Of a DNA stretch of 20,079 nucleotides, positions 5,990 through 13,553 are shown one piece after another. Made by a program: the position numbers and the translations under genes. The notes under the pieces are model-generated. The model made no database searches. It saw only the letters and a program-made list of their open reading frames with translations, and had not been told where the DNA came from. The stretch's first letter is position 1. The number at the start of each line of letters is the position of its first letter. This DNA comes from Actinomycetota bacterium (GTDB lineage: Bacteria > Actinomycetota > Acidimicrobiia > Spongiisociales > ZC4RG35), in the NCBI GenBank assembly GCA_022615295.1, contig JAKEHF010000035.1, positions 1-20,079 on the forward strand, in the 5' to 3' direction.

Positions 5990-7710
5990 ATGACCGGCGT
6001 CATGTTCCGATATCAGGACACCCTGCCACGTCTCCCGGTGCCCGACCTGGAGGACACCATGGGCTTCTATCTGGATCTGGTCCGGCCCCTCCTGACCGAA
6101 GCAGAGATGTCGCAGACCCAAAGAGCGGCCGACGACTTCGTGCGACCCCGCGGCAGGGGCGAGGAACAGAGACGTCTGGTATCCCGCCGCGACGCCCCCG
6201 GGATGGCCAACTGGCTCGAGGAGTTCTGGGATGACTGGTACCTGGCCGACGACACCCCGATCCCGATCAACGTCAACCCAGGCGTGGTCATCTCCGGGTC
6301 GGGCGGGCAGGTGGCGAGAGCTGCACGGCTGGTGGTCGAAGCGGCCAGCTTCAAGAGCCTGGTCGATCGTGGTGAGCTGGCCCCTGATATGGACGGCGAC
6401 AGGCCCCGCTGCATGTTCGAGTATCCACGGATCCTCTCCTCGACCCGTGTACCGGTTGCAGGCCGCGACCGGCTGGACACCTATCGCGACAGCCGCCACA
6501 TCGTGGTGTTGATGAACGGGCACATCCACACTATCGAGATCCTCGACGGTCAGAACCACCCCCACCCGGTGGCATCGATCGAGCGCGCCCTGGAGGAGGT
6601 GACCGCAAGATCGAGGGTGCCCATCGCTCCGATCGGGGCTCTGACGACACTCCCCCGGCACAGATGGGCGCAGATCCGGTCGGATCATCTCGTCACCGGG
6701 CCCAACTCCGGCTCACTGGCACAGCTGGAGAGGGCCATCCTCGTCCTCGCCCTCGACACCGGCCGCCCACCACCCGGGCAAACGACAGTGGACGCCCTCC
6801 GTATGGCGCTGCACGGCGACCTGCGCAATCGGTGGTTTGACAAGTCGATCCAGCTGATCGTCGCCAGCAATGGGACCGCCGCACTCTGTGTCGAGCACTC
6901 CGGATTCGACGGCAGCACTCTCCGTCGTTTCACCGACCATCTGATGAGCAACCAGGCCGAATCCGGTAGCACATCAGCCCCCCCATCCCGCGTGGAGGAG
7001 TTGAAGTTCGAGGTGCCCCCGGCGCTGGCTGCCGAGATCGATCACGCCGGTGCCGAGGCCGACCGCATGGCGGCAAGCATCGATGTGGCCATTGTCGCCT
7101 GCGAGTTTGGCGTTGCCCACCTGCGTCGCTTCGGGATGAGACCGGATGGATTCATACAGATGGGGTTTCAGCTCGCCTACCACCAGCTGTACGAGAGACC
7201 GGCGTCCACCTACGAGTCGGTCAACATGAAACACTTCCTTCATGGCAGGACCGAGGCGATGCGCACCGTGTCGCCGGAGAGTGTTGAACTCACCGAGGCG
7301 GTGTCCGCCGGCGCCGGCCGGGGGGGGTGCTGGAAGGATTGCTCCGCTCGGCAGTCGAGGTCCACACTCGCCGGGTCCGCCGCTGCAAGCAGGGTTGGGG
7401 GGTCGACCGTCATCTGATGGGGCTGAGAAGGATGCTGGCACCCGGTGAGGACGCTCCCGAGATCTTTGTCGACAAGGCCTACCCCACATTGACACGAAGT
7501 GTTCTCTCCACCAGCACCCTGCCCCAGGGCCCCAACGCAACCATCAGCTGCTTCGGGCCTGTGGTCGAGGAAGGATTCGGGTAGTCCTATCAATGGACCG
7601 AGGACACGATCGGATGCGTCGTCACCAACTTCGGGGGCATGGCCGGGGAGTTTGCCGCTCGTCTCGAGAGCAGTCTCGGACGTCTCTACGACATCCTCGC
7701 CAGCAGCTGA
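5990..7710 (+). pseudogene. Carnitine/choline O-acyltransferase, frameshifted and with an in-frame stop
   Basis: The family moves acyl groups between CoA and carnitine or choline. The N-terminus (FRYQDTLPRLPVPDLEDTM) is typical and near complete, and the catalytic His303 lies in VEHSGFDGST. The stretch QLAYHQLYERPASTYESVNM followed by FLHGRTEAMR is the conserved substrate-site region. The reading frame then breaks at a run of eight G (7320-7327). The first frame ends at TGA 7417, while the homologous C-terminus (VLEGLLRSAVEVHTRR, then VDRHLMGLR and LSTSTLPQGPNA) continues in the frame beginning at 7327. That second frame meets TAG at 7582-7584 between GPVVEEGFG and SYQWTEDTIGCVVTNFGG, a segment that still looks conserved, and ends at TGA 7708-7710. 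The gene is therefore either a young pseudogene, a phase-variable gene with an added mutation, or a victim of sequencing errors. A GAGGA (5974-5978) precedes ATG 5990. Confidence 0.82.
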
Positions 7711-7738
7711 CCCTCGGGGCCACAGGCCACCGCTGCCC

Positions 7739-7744
7739 TATCGT
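7739..7744 (+). promoter_or_regulatory. Possible -10 element for a leaderless aminotransferase gene
   Basis: TATCGT ends six bases before the GTG start at 7751, the same spacing seen for the TACATT before proV. No ribosome-binding site precedes the GTG. No -35 box is recognisable, so this is a weak call. Confidence 0.3.
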
Positions 7745-7750
7745 GGCCCT

Positions 7751-8905
7751 GTGACCACCATCCAGTATCGTCAGGTCGAGGTACCGGAGGGGGTGATCGA
7801 CCTCGGCGTCGGTCAGCCCGACGCCAGCGTGTTCCCCGCAGCCCTCCTCGGTCGGGCGGCCGCCGCCTGCTACGCCACCGACGCCAGCGACGAATTCCTC
7901 CAATACGGCGCCGACTACGGCGATGGACATCATCGTGTCGCCCTTGCCGGATTCTTGACAGATGCCTACAACCTCGCGGTCGATCCGGAGCTCCTGTTCA
8001 CCACCAATGGGAACTCCCAGGCCCTTGATCTGGTATGCACCATGTTCACCCGGCACGACGACGTAGTCGTGGTCGAGGAGCCCACCTACTTCCTGGCACG
8101 GGGGATCCTCGCCGACCATGGGCTGGGCGCCATCGGCGTCCCTCTCGACGAGGACGGGATGAGGGTGGATCTCCTCGAGCTCACCCTCGAAAAGCTTGCT
8201 TCTGAGGGCCGACCAGCCCGGCTCATCTACGTCATCCCGGCGTTCAACAACCCCACCGGGATCTCGCTTTCGGCCGAGCGCAGAGCAATGCTCGCCGACG
8301 TCGCCGAACGGCACGGGGCTCTGATCGTGGCGGACGAGGTCTACCACCTCCTCGACTATGACCCGCCTGGCCCACCACCCATGTCGGCATGGGTGGATCG
8401 AGGAAACGTCATATCGATGGGCACCTTCTCCAAGATCCTTGCCCCTGGTCTTCGCCTCGGTTGGATCCATGCCTCCTCGGAGATCCTCGCCCGCCTCGTA
8501 TCGAGTGGCTTGGTCGCCAGCGGTGGCGGACTCAATCCGGTGACTTCGGCATTGGTCACGGAGGTGATTCGCAGCGGGGATCTCGCCATGAACATCGAGA
8601 GTCTTCGCAGGGAGTATCGGAGGAGGGTCGACGTGATGGATCGGGCGCTGCGCGCCAACATCCCGGAAGGCGTCACCTGGCGCCGCCCGACCGGCGGCTA
8701 CTTCTTCTGGCTCGCCTTGCCGGAAGGGAGTGACGGGGAGAGCGTCCGGTCCACGGCCAACGAAGTTGGTGTCGACGTGCGGCACGGCTCCTTGTTCTCG
8801 TCACACGGTGGGATGAGACATCACATCCGACTCAGCTTCGCCTATTACCTCGACGATGAGATCGTCGAGGGGGTGGCCCGGATGGGCCGGGCCCTGCAGG
8901 CCTGA
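7751..8905 (+). CDS. PLP-dependent aminotransferase, class I/II (2-aminoadipate transaminase-like)
   Basis: This 384-residue fold-type I PLP enzyme transfers an amino group between an amino acid and a 2-oxo acid in the cytoplasm. Key sites are LGVGQPD near residue 18, the FNNPTG motif (165-170), Asp195 in VADEVY which contacts the pyridine nitrogen, the Schiff-base Lys228 in SMGTFSKI, Arg235 in GLRLGW, and a C-terminal HHIRLSF with the carboxylate-binding Arg. The wording is closest to the MocR-less LysN/2-aminoadipate and valine-pyruvate-like branch; the substrate is unknown. GTG 7751 was chosen because family-like sequence (IDLGVGQPD) begins shortly after it, and because the frame upstream overlaps the acyltransferase remnant in nonsense. 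It has no Shine-Dalgarno and may be leaderless. The gene ends 3 bases before the converging dehydrogenase gene. Confidence 0.87.
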   Translation: MTTIQYRQVEVPEGVIDLGVGQPDASVFPAALLGRAAAACYATDASDEFLQYGADYGDGHHRVALAGFLTDAYNLAVDPELLFTTNGNSQALDLVCTMFTRHDDVVVVEEPTYFLARGILADHGLGAIGVPLDEDGMRVDLLELTLEKLASEGRPARLIYVIPAFNNPTGISLSAERRAMLADVAERHGALIVADEVYHLLDYDPPGPPPMSAWVDRGNVISMGTFSKILAPGLRLGWIHASSEILARLVSSGLVASGGGLNPVTSALVTEVIRSGDLAMNIESLRREYRRRVDVMDRALRANIPEGVTWRRPTGGYFFWLALPEGSDGESVRSTANEVGVDVRHGSLFSSHGGMRHHIRLSFAYYLDDEIVEGVARMGRALQA

Positions 8906-8908
8906 GAC

Positions 8909-9871
8909 TCAGGGACTCCGGCGATCGATCCCGTTGACCGAGGTGGCGACGACCGCTCCGGAGAACCAGTCGATCACGCTCCGGGCGGTGATGGTCGCGT
9001 AGGCGGCCTCGGTGTGATTCGAGAGATAGGCGGTATGAGGGGTAACCAGGATCCGGGGGTGGTCGAGGAGGGGATGATCCGCAGGCGGCGGTTCGACGTC
9101 GAGCACATCCATGGCAGCCCCCCGCAGCCTGCCTCCTTCGACTGCCTTTCTCAGGTCGCTGCTGACTACGACACCACCGCGGCCCACGTTGACCAGATAG
9201 GCCCCGCTCTTCATGTCTTCGATGAATCGACCATCGACGAGACCCGAAGTCTCTGTTGTCAGGGGCAATGCCAACACGATGACGTCACTGCTGACCACAA
9301 GCTCTTCCTGGGAAACAGCCCGCGCCGGCCCCATGTCCTCGCCGAGCAATGGGTCGTGGAACTGGGTCCTTCCGAACACGCCGGAAGCCATCGTCAGCAC
9401 CGCCCTGCCTATCCGACCACCACCGAGCACGCCGAGCACCATCTCGGTGGTACGTGGCGGGATCACGGGCGGCGGGGCGAACCACTCCGCGTTCTGCGCC
9501 GCTTCGAGATAGCGGGGGAGACCCCTGATCAGTGCCAGGATGAGTGCGAGGGCATGGGCAGCGACGTCCGGTGCAGCAGCGCCACCGACGTTGGCCACAC
9601 ACACCCCGCCTCTGGTCGCGGCCTCCACGTCGACATTGTCGAACCCGGTGGCGAGGATCGAGACGATCTCCACTGTTGGAAGACTGGCGAGCACGTCTGC
9701 CGTGATCGGGGCGTAACTCGTGATCAGGGCACCGGCGCCCCGCGCCGACCCGACGATGGCCTCGGTGTCCCGAGTCTCGAGTCGAAGCACATCATGACCC
9801 GCCACATGCAGCATCTCCACCCCGGGGCTTGGGTCGAGATCGGCGGTGTCGGTGTAGACGACCAGAGCCAT
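8909..9871 (-). CDS. D-isomer specific 2-hydroxyacid dehydrogenase
   Basis: This 320-residue NAD(P)-dependent enzyme reduces a 2-oxo acid to the D-2-hydroxy acid or the reverse (glyoxylate, hydroxypyruvate or phosphoglycerate-like substrates). The nucleotide motif GVLGGGRIGRAV is at residues 147-158. The catalytic set is Arg231 in VNVGRGG, Glu260 in LDVEPP and His279 in VTPHTAY. It has the usual catalytic-domain/NAD-domain arrangement, with the hinge segment NVGGAAAPDVAAHALAL before the NAD fold. ATG 9871-9869 overlaps the acetyltransferase TGA by one base (TGATG), so it is third in a coupled minus-strand operon. Family glycine-motif spacing is normal. The exact substrate is not predictable; the adjacent converging aminotransferase could supply 2-oxo acids, but that is only inference. 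Confidence 0.9.
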   Translation of the reverse strand: MALVVYTDTADLDPSPGVEMLHVAGHDVLRLETRDTEAIVGSARGAGALITSYAPITADVLASLPTVEIVSILATGFDNVDVEAATRGGVCVANVGGAAAPDVAAHALALILALIRGLPRYLEAAQNAEWFAPPPVIPPRTTEMVLGVLGGGRIGRAVLTMASGVFGRTQFHDPLLGEDMGPARAVSQEELVVSSDVIVLALPLTTETSGLVDGRFIEDMKSGAYLVNVGRGGVVVSSDLRKAVEGGRLRGAAMDVLDVEPPPADHPLLDHPRILVTPHTAYLSNHTEAAYATITARSVIDWFSGAVVATSVNGIDRRSP

Positions 9872-10320
9872 CACAGATGACGGGTGAAGAAGATCCGAGC
9901 GTATCCCTCGTGCCATGCCCGGTGCGTCTCGACGAACCCACGCCGGAGGTAGAAATCGATGTTTGAGGTCATCACCTCATTGGTGTAGAGACGCATCTCC
10001 TCGAACCCGAGAAGTCGGGCCTGATCCTCCCCCCACTCGACAAGGGCGGTCCCGATGCCGCCACCTTGTGATCCAGGTTTCACCGCGATGTTGTCGATAT
10101 AGAGATGGTCGCTCTCCGGCCAGAGCATGATGAGACCGACCACGGATCCCGCCCATTCAGCCACATGGACCACACCTCGACCGATCAGTTCGCCATAGTC
10201 TTCGAGCATCGGCGCCGGCGGGGTCACCATCAGGGGGACGTACGGCCCGTATGCCGCCATGACACATGCCCGAATCACAGGCTCGTCTTCGGGTCTGGCG
10301 GGACGAATCACGATGCTCAC
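9871..10320 (-). CDS. GNAT family N-acetyltransferase
   Basis: This 149-residue protein is a typical single-domain GNAT enzyme that transfers an acetyl group from acetyl-CoA to an amine. The acetyl-CoA loop is GSQGGGIGTALV (residues 83-94), preceded by the strand LYIDNIAVKP. The C-terminal part has TNEVMTSNIDFYLRRGF, the usual beta-alpha element ending in YxxxGF. GTG 10320-10318 shares one base with the TAG of the upstream FAD gene (TAGTG), and the stop shares one base with the next ATG, so it is the middle gene of a tightly coupled trio. The acceptor is unknown; small-amine or amino-acid acceptors fit the context of amino-compound breakdown. Confidence 0.88.
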   Translation of the reverse strand: MSIVIRPARPEDEPVIRACVMAAYGPYVPLMVTPPAPMLEDYGELIGRGVVHVAEWAGSVVGLIMLWPESDHLYIDNIAVKPGSQGGGIGTALVEWGEDQARLLGFEEMRLYTNEVMTSNIDFYLRRGFVETHRAWHEGYARIFFTRHL

Positions 10321-11687
10321 TATGTGTACCGCACCCCCTGCCGGTCGAGCTCCGCCTGGATTTCCGCGACGTCGACCTCGTCGAGGGTGGTATTCGCCTT
10401 GAGTGACACGGCGGCGGCGATGCCCGCTCCTTGACCGGTGACCGCGCAACAGCTCATGTTCCGGGTGGCGGCATGGCTGACCTTGTCCCCTCCGATGGCC
10501 CTCCCCGCAACCAGCAGCCCCTTTACCCCCTTGGGTAGAAGAGTCCGATAGGGCACCTGGAAATAGCGCCCTGTGGTGGGCAGGATGAGGATCCCGTATC
10601 CATCGATGAACTCGGGATAGATGCCGATCGAGTCCTCGAACCGGGCCTCGCCCATGACGTCCTGCTCGGTCATGTTGTAGGCCGCGTCGATCTTGCGAGT
10701 GTCCCGGATGCCGATGCTCATCCCGAAATTGCGCAGCCGTGCGGCCTCGCATCCCGGCATGTGACGACGGAGAGCCTCCACCGCCAGCAACGCCTGCCGA
10801 CGCCCCTCGATCTCGAAATGGGTGAGGTCACGGGGATCGGTCCCATCACAACCGTCGAGATGAATCAGGTTCATATAGGTGAGCTCGCCGCTGTCGTGCA
10901 CGGCCCCCCAGGTGCCGGCGATGGTGTTGAGGTGGGGCGGAATGAGACCCTCTTCGATGGCGCGCTGAAAGGGCTTGCGGATGAATGGGGAGAACATGTC
11001 ATCCTCCTTGCCCGTGGTGACGATGTTCCACTCCCCACCACCGGCCCAGTCGCGATAGGTCTGAGGATCTTCGCTAACTCCTCGGAGAAAGGCCCTCTTG
11101 TCCACGCCAGCCATGTGGAACATCACAGACGCCGCCATCATCTCCTCCTTGGGCGTCTTCGCCGTAGGCGCCCCAGCGCGATGGGCAACGTCGGCGTCAC
11201 CGGTGGCGTCGATGACCCGCTTGGCCAGGATCGCCTCGCGACCGGCCTTTGACTCGGTGATGATCCCGACGATGGTGTCGTCTTCCATCACCGGGGAGAC
11301 GAAGAGGCGATGCAACATCGGATGAACCCCCGCCTCCTCGACCAGACGGTCAGCCACCACCTTGAAGCCCTCCGAGTCGATCTCATAGGAAAGCGACTGC
11401 GACTCGGGCGTCGCTGCCCCCATCTCGCTGGCCCGCTCCTCGAACTCCCGGCCGAGCCCGTTGGCTTCAACGGTCTTCTCGTGGCGGTACCAGGCCATGC
11501 CCTCCACACCGACCACCGTGATGTTGCCTCCGAAGCAGCCGAATCTCTCCACCAGGGTCACTTCGGCCCCCGCCCTGGCGGCGGCGATCGCCGCTGCCAA
11601 GCCACCGGGCCCGGACCCGACCACCAGGACGTCGGTCTCGTGGATCACATCTATTGCATGTGCTGGCTCGGTGATGGTTCTGGCCAA
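10320..11687 (-). CDS. FAD-dependent oxidoreductase (FAD_oxidored, PF12831-like)
   Basis: This 455-residue flavoprotein has the dinucleotide motif VLVVGSGPGGLAAAIAAARAG (residues 20-40, GSGPGG at 24-29) and VERFGCFGGNITVVG directly after. It also has an internal KRVIDATGDADVA flavin-contact strand and a C-terminal LLVAGRAIGGDKVSHAATRN with CCAVTGQGAGIAAA. This layout is that of the FAD-dependent oxidoreductase group found next to transporters and sugar or amine catabolic genes; no specific reaction can be assigned. TTG 11687-11685 is supported by GGAG six bases upstream on the minus strand. The stop is TAG, overlapping the GTG of the acetyltransferase by one base. It is the first gene of a minus-strand trio and diverges from the peptide-type transporter operon. 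Confidence 0.86.
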   Translation of the reverse strand: MARTITEPAHAIDVIHETDVLVVGSGPGGLAAAIAAARAGAEVTLVERFGCFGGNITVVGVEGMAWYRHEKTVEANGLGREFEERASEMGAATPESQSLSYEIDSEGFKVVADRLVEEAGVHPMLHRLFVSPVMEDDTIVGIITESKAGREAILAKRVIDATGDADVAHRAGAPTAKTPKEEMMAASVMFHMAGVDKRAFLRGVSEDPQTYRDWAGGGEWNIVTTGKEDDMFSPFIRKPFQRAIEEGLIPPHLNTIAGTWGAVHDSGELTYMNLIHLDGCDGTDPRDLTHFEIEGRRQALLAVEALRRHMPGCEAARLRNFGMSIGIRDTRKIDAAYNMTEQDVMGEARFEDSIGIYPEFIDGYGILILPTTGRYFQVPYRTLLPKGVKGLLVAGRAIGGDKVSHAATRNMSCCAVTGQGAGIAAAVSLKANTTLDEVDVAEIQAELDRQGVRYT

Positions 11688-11824
11688 GAAAGACTCCGGC
11701 TCGGTCCGCGATCACGCTACCGGAGACCTCGAGCCTTTTCACCGACGCGGTGCCCCACTCGTTGCTAGCGTCCGCCACGTCCGGGGCTATGCCCGCAAGG
11801 GCTCGCTAGAGAGGAGAATTCTCG
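11688..11824. promoter_or_regulatory. Divergent regulatory region with structured 5' leader
   Basis: This 137-base gap separates the minus-strand FAD gene from the plus-strand binding-protein gene. On the minus strand GGAG six bases before the TTG is the FAD gene's ribosome-binding site. On the plus strand CTAGCG (11765-11770) is complementary to CGCTAG (11804-11809), enclosing a small stem GCCC-GCAA-GGGC (11791-11802) with a GNRA-type loop. AGGAG (11812-11816) precedes ATG 11825 by eight bases and lies partly inside a perfect palindrome, GAGAATTCTC (11814-11823). No convincing -35/-10 pair was found. Confidence 0.45.
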
Positions 11825-13495
11825 ATGAATCAGCCAGACCCGAAACTGGCGGCGTTGCGTTATTTGTCACGCCGCGACTTCATTACCAGGGCGTTGATGG
11901 GCGCCGGCGGGGTCATAGTGATTGCGGCGTGTAGCCCGGCGGATACCGGGGCGACGACCACCGGCGCCGGGCCCGGGACCACGGCCCTTCCAGGGGGAAC
12001 CACGACCACCGTCGCGGAGGACGCCCGTTTCGGCGGGATCCTCCGGCTTGGCACGTTGGGAGGCGCCAACGACCTCCTCGATGGCCAACACATCGTGTCC
12101 AAGGCCGATATCGCCCGGACCCTCACCGGGTGGGAGCCATTGCTCAACTTCGACCCCGATTTTGTCCCGGAGAACCAGTATTCCGTGGCCGAAGAGGTGG
12201 AGGTCGTCGCCGCCGACAACTATGTGATTCATCTCAAGGAGGGGATCGAGTTCCACAACGGTCAGACGATGACCGCCGACGACGTGGTCTACTCCCTCAA
12301 CCGGATGCTCGATCCCGATGCAGCGCTCTTCGGTGGCTCGGCGTTGCGACCGGTCCTCGACCCCTCAGGAATCACCAAGATCGACGACCTGACGGTGGGG
12401 ATCCAACTCCTCCAGCCGGTCTCGATCTTCAAGGATCTGCTCTGTGGCTACACCACCTGCATCGTGCCGGACGGCTACGAGCGGTTCGCCGGGGATCCGA
12501 CCAACCAGATCGGCACCGGCCCGTACAAGCTGGCCGAGTTCGAGGTCGGCGTGCAATCGATCCATGTCAAGCATGAGAACTACTGGCGGGCGCCCCAACC
12601 CTACTTCGATGAGGTCCACATCATCGACTTCGCCGACGGGGACTCACTGGTCAACGCCCTCATCGCCGACCAGATCGACGTGGTCGCCGACATACCGCCA
12701 ACAGCGGTCGACACCCTCACCGGGGCGGGGATGAACATCCTCAACTCGTCAGGCGGGGGCTGGCTGACCATGGTGATGGCAGTGGATCAGGAACCGTTCA
12801 CAGACGTGCGTGTTCGTCAGGCGATGCGTCTCATCGTGGATCGGGACGTCATGCTCAATCAGGTGATGTCCGGATTCGGGCGGGTAGCCAACGACCTCTA
12901 TTCACCGCTCGACGCCTGCTACCTCGGTGAGGAGGTGCCACAGCGCGCCCAGGACATCGAGGCGGCCATGGCTCTGCTCGCAGACGCCGGGCAGTCGGAC
13001 CTGGTCATCGACCTGTTCGCGCCGAACGACACCGCAGGTCTCCCCGAGATGGTCACGGCGTTCGCCGAGATGGCCGCCGCGGCGGGTATCACGGTGAACC
13101 CAGTCGTCCTCGACGGTGGGACCTACTGGGGTGAGGAGTATCTGAAGCGCACGTTCGCCACCGACTTCTGGGGCACGCGCAGCTTCCTCCTCCAGGTGGC
13201 GGCGTCGAGTCTGCCGTCGGCTCCCTACCCGGGGGACCATTGGCCACCGGCGGACTCTGACTTCATCGCGAAGTACAACGCAGCCCTCGCCGAGACAGAC
13301 GATGAGGCACGGTGCGCCATCCAGAAGGAGATGCAGCAGGAGCTGTACGACGAGGGCGGGCTCATCATCCCGTTCTTCCAGAACCAGCTCGACGGGTTCA
13401 ACGCAAGGCTTCAGGGATTGGTGGAGCGGCCCAACACGCTCAACCTCGACCATTACGGTCGGGGTTATCAGAACCTATATTTCTCTGAGGCCTGA
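11825..13495 (+). CDS. Peptide/opine-type ABC transporter substrate-binding lipoprotein (SBP family 5)
   Basis: This 556-residue binding protein belongs to the DppA/OppA/NikA family and should deliver its ligand to the permease pair encoded next. The N-terminus carries a twin-arginine motif SRRDFI (residues 15-20), a hydrophobic stretch and lipobox IAAC with Cys36, so it is probably a Tat-exported lipoprotein. A Thr/Gly/Pro linker of about 30 residues follows. Family landmarks include GGILRLGT, the VIHLKEGIEFHNGQTMTADDVVYSLNR segment read across about residues 137-163, and GTGPYKLAEF. ATG 11825 has AGGAG eight bases upstream. The ligand is unknown: peptides, opines and guanidino compounds all use this family. 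The downstream agmatinase-family gene favours an amidino or guanidino ligand. A strong hairpin separates it from the permease gene. Confidence 0.92.
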   Translation: MNQPDPKLAALRYLSRRDFITRALMGAGGVIVIAACSPADTGATTTGAGPGTTALPGGTTTTVAEDARFGGILRLGTLGGANDLLDGQHIVSKADIARTLTGWEPLLNFDPDFVPENQYSVAEEVEVVAADNYVIHLKEGIEFHNGQTMTADDVVYSLNRMLDPDAALFGGSALRPVLDPSGITKIDDLTVGIQLLQPVSIFKDLLCGYTTCIVPDGYERFAGDPTNQIGTGPYKLAEFEVGVQSIHVKHENYWRAPQPYFDEVHIIDFADGDSLVNALIADQIDVVADIPPTAVDTLTGAGMNILNSSGGGWLTMVMAVDQEPFTDVRVRQAMRLIVDRDVMLNQVMSGFGRVANDLYSPLDACYLGEEVPQRAQDIEAAMALLADAGQSDLVIDLFAPNDTAGLPEMVTAFAEMAAAAGITVNPVVLDGGTYWGEEYLKRTFATDFWGTRSFLLQVAASSLPSAPYPGDHWPPADSDFIAKYNAALAETDDEARCAIQKEMQQELYDEGGLIIPFFQNQLDGFNARLQGLVERPNTLNLDHYGRGYQNLYFSEA

Positions 13496-13502
13496 TCGTG
13501 TC

Positions 13503-13535
13503 CGGGTGGCCGCCGCCCGGGGCGGTGGCCACCCG
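13503..13535 (+). terminator. Stem-loop between binding-protein and permease genes
   Basis: Bases 13503-13517 pair with 13521-13535 (15 pairs, one G-U, loop CGG). It starts 8 bases after the binding-protein stop and ends 18 bases before the permease start, with no T-run. In such operons a stem at this place usually causes partial termination or protects the upstream mRNA, giving more binding protein than permease. That role is inferred. Confidence 0.5.
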
Positions 13536-13553
13536 ATGCGAGGTGAGTAGCCA

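Noticed and set aside
4943..6688. Long open frame (581 codons) on the minus strand across the dehydrogenase and acyltransferase genes
   Set aside because: The plus-strand frames carry clear FAD, GcvT and acyltransferase motifs. The minus frame has no family-like sequence and is a typical antisense shadow in high-GC DNA.
3437..7584. Reassignment of TAG to an amino acid
   Set aside because: TAG at 10322-10320 ends the FAD oxidoreductase in a one-base overlap with the next start and is followed by an in-frame TGA, so TAG acts as a normal stop there. The acyltransferase also has an independent frameshift, so decay is simpler. Kept only as a low-interest test.
7499..7750. Upstream extension of the aminotransferase reading frame
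   Set aside because: The extension overlaps the conserved acyltransferase C-terminus in another frame and reads as low-complexity Pro/Ser/Arg.
11765..11816. Guanidine riboswitch (ykkC, mini-ykkC or class III) upstream of the agmatinase-containing operon
   Set aside because: None of the conserved strings of these classes (such as the ykkC CTAGGG-type core or the paired ACGR loops) could be found.
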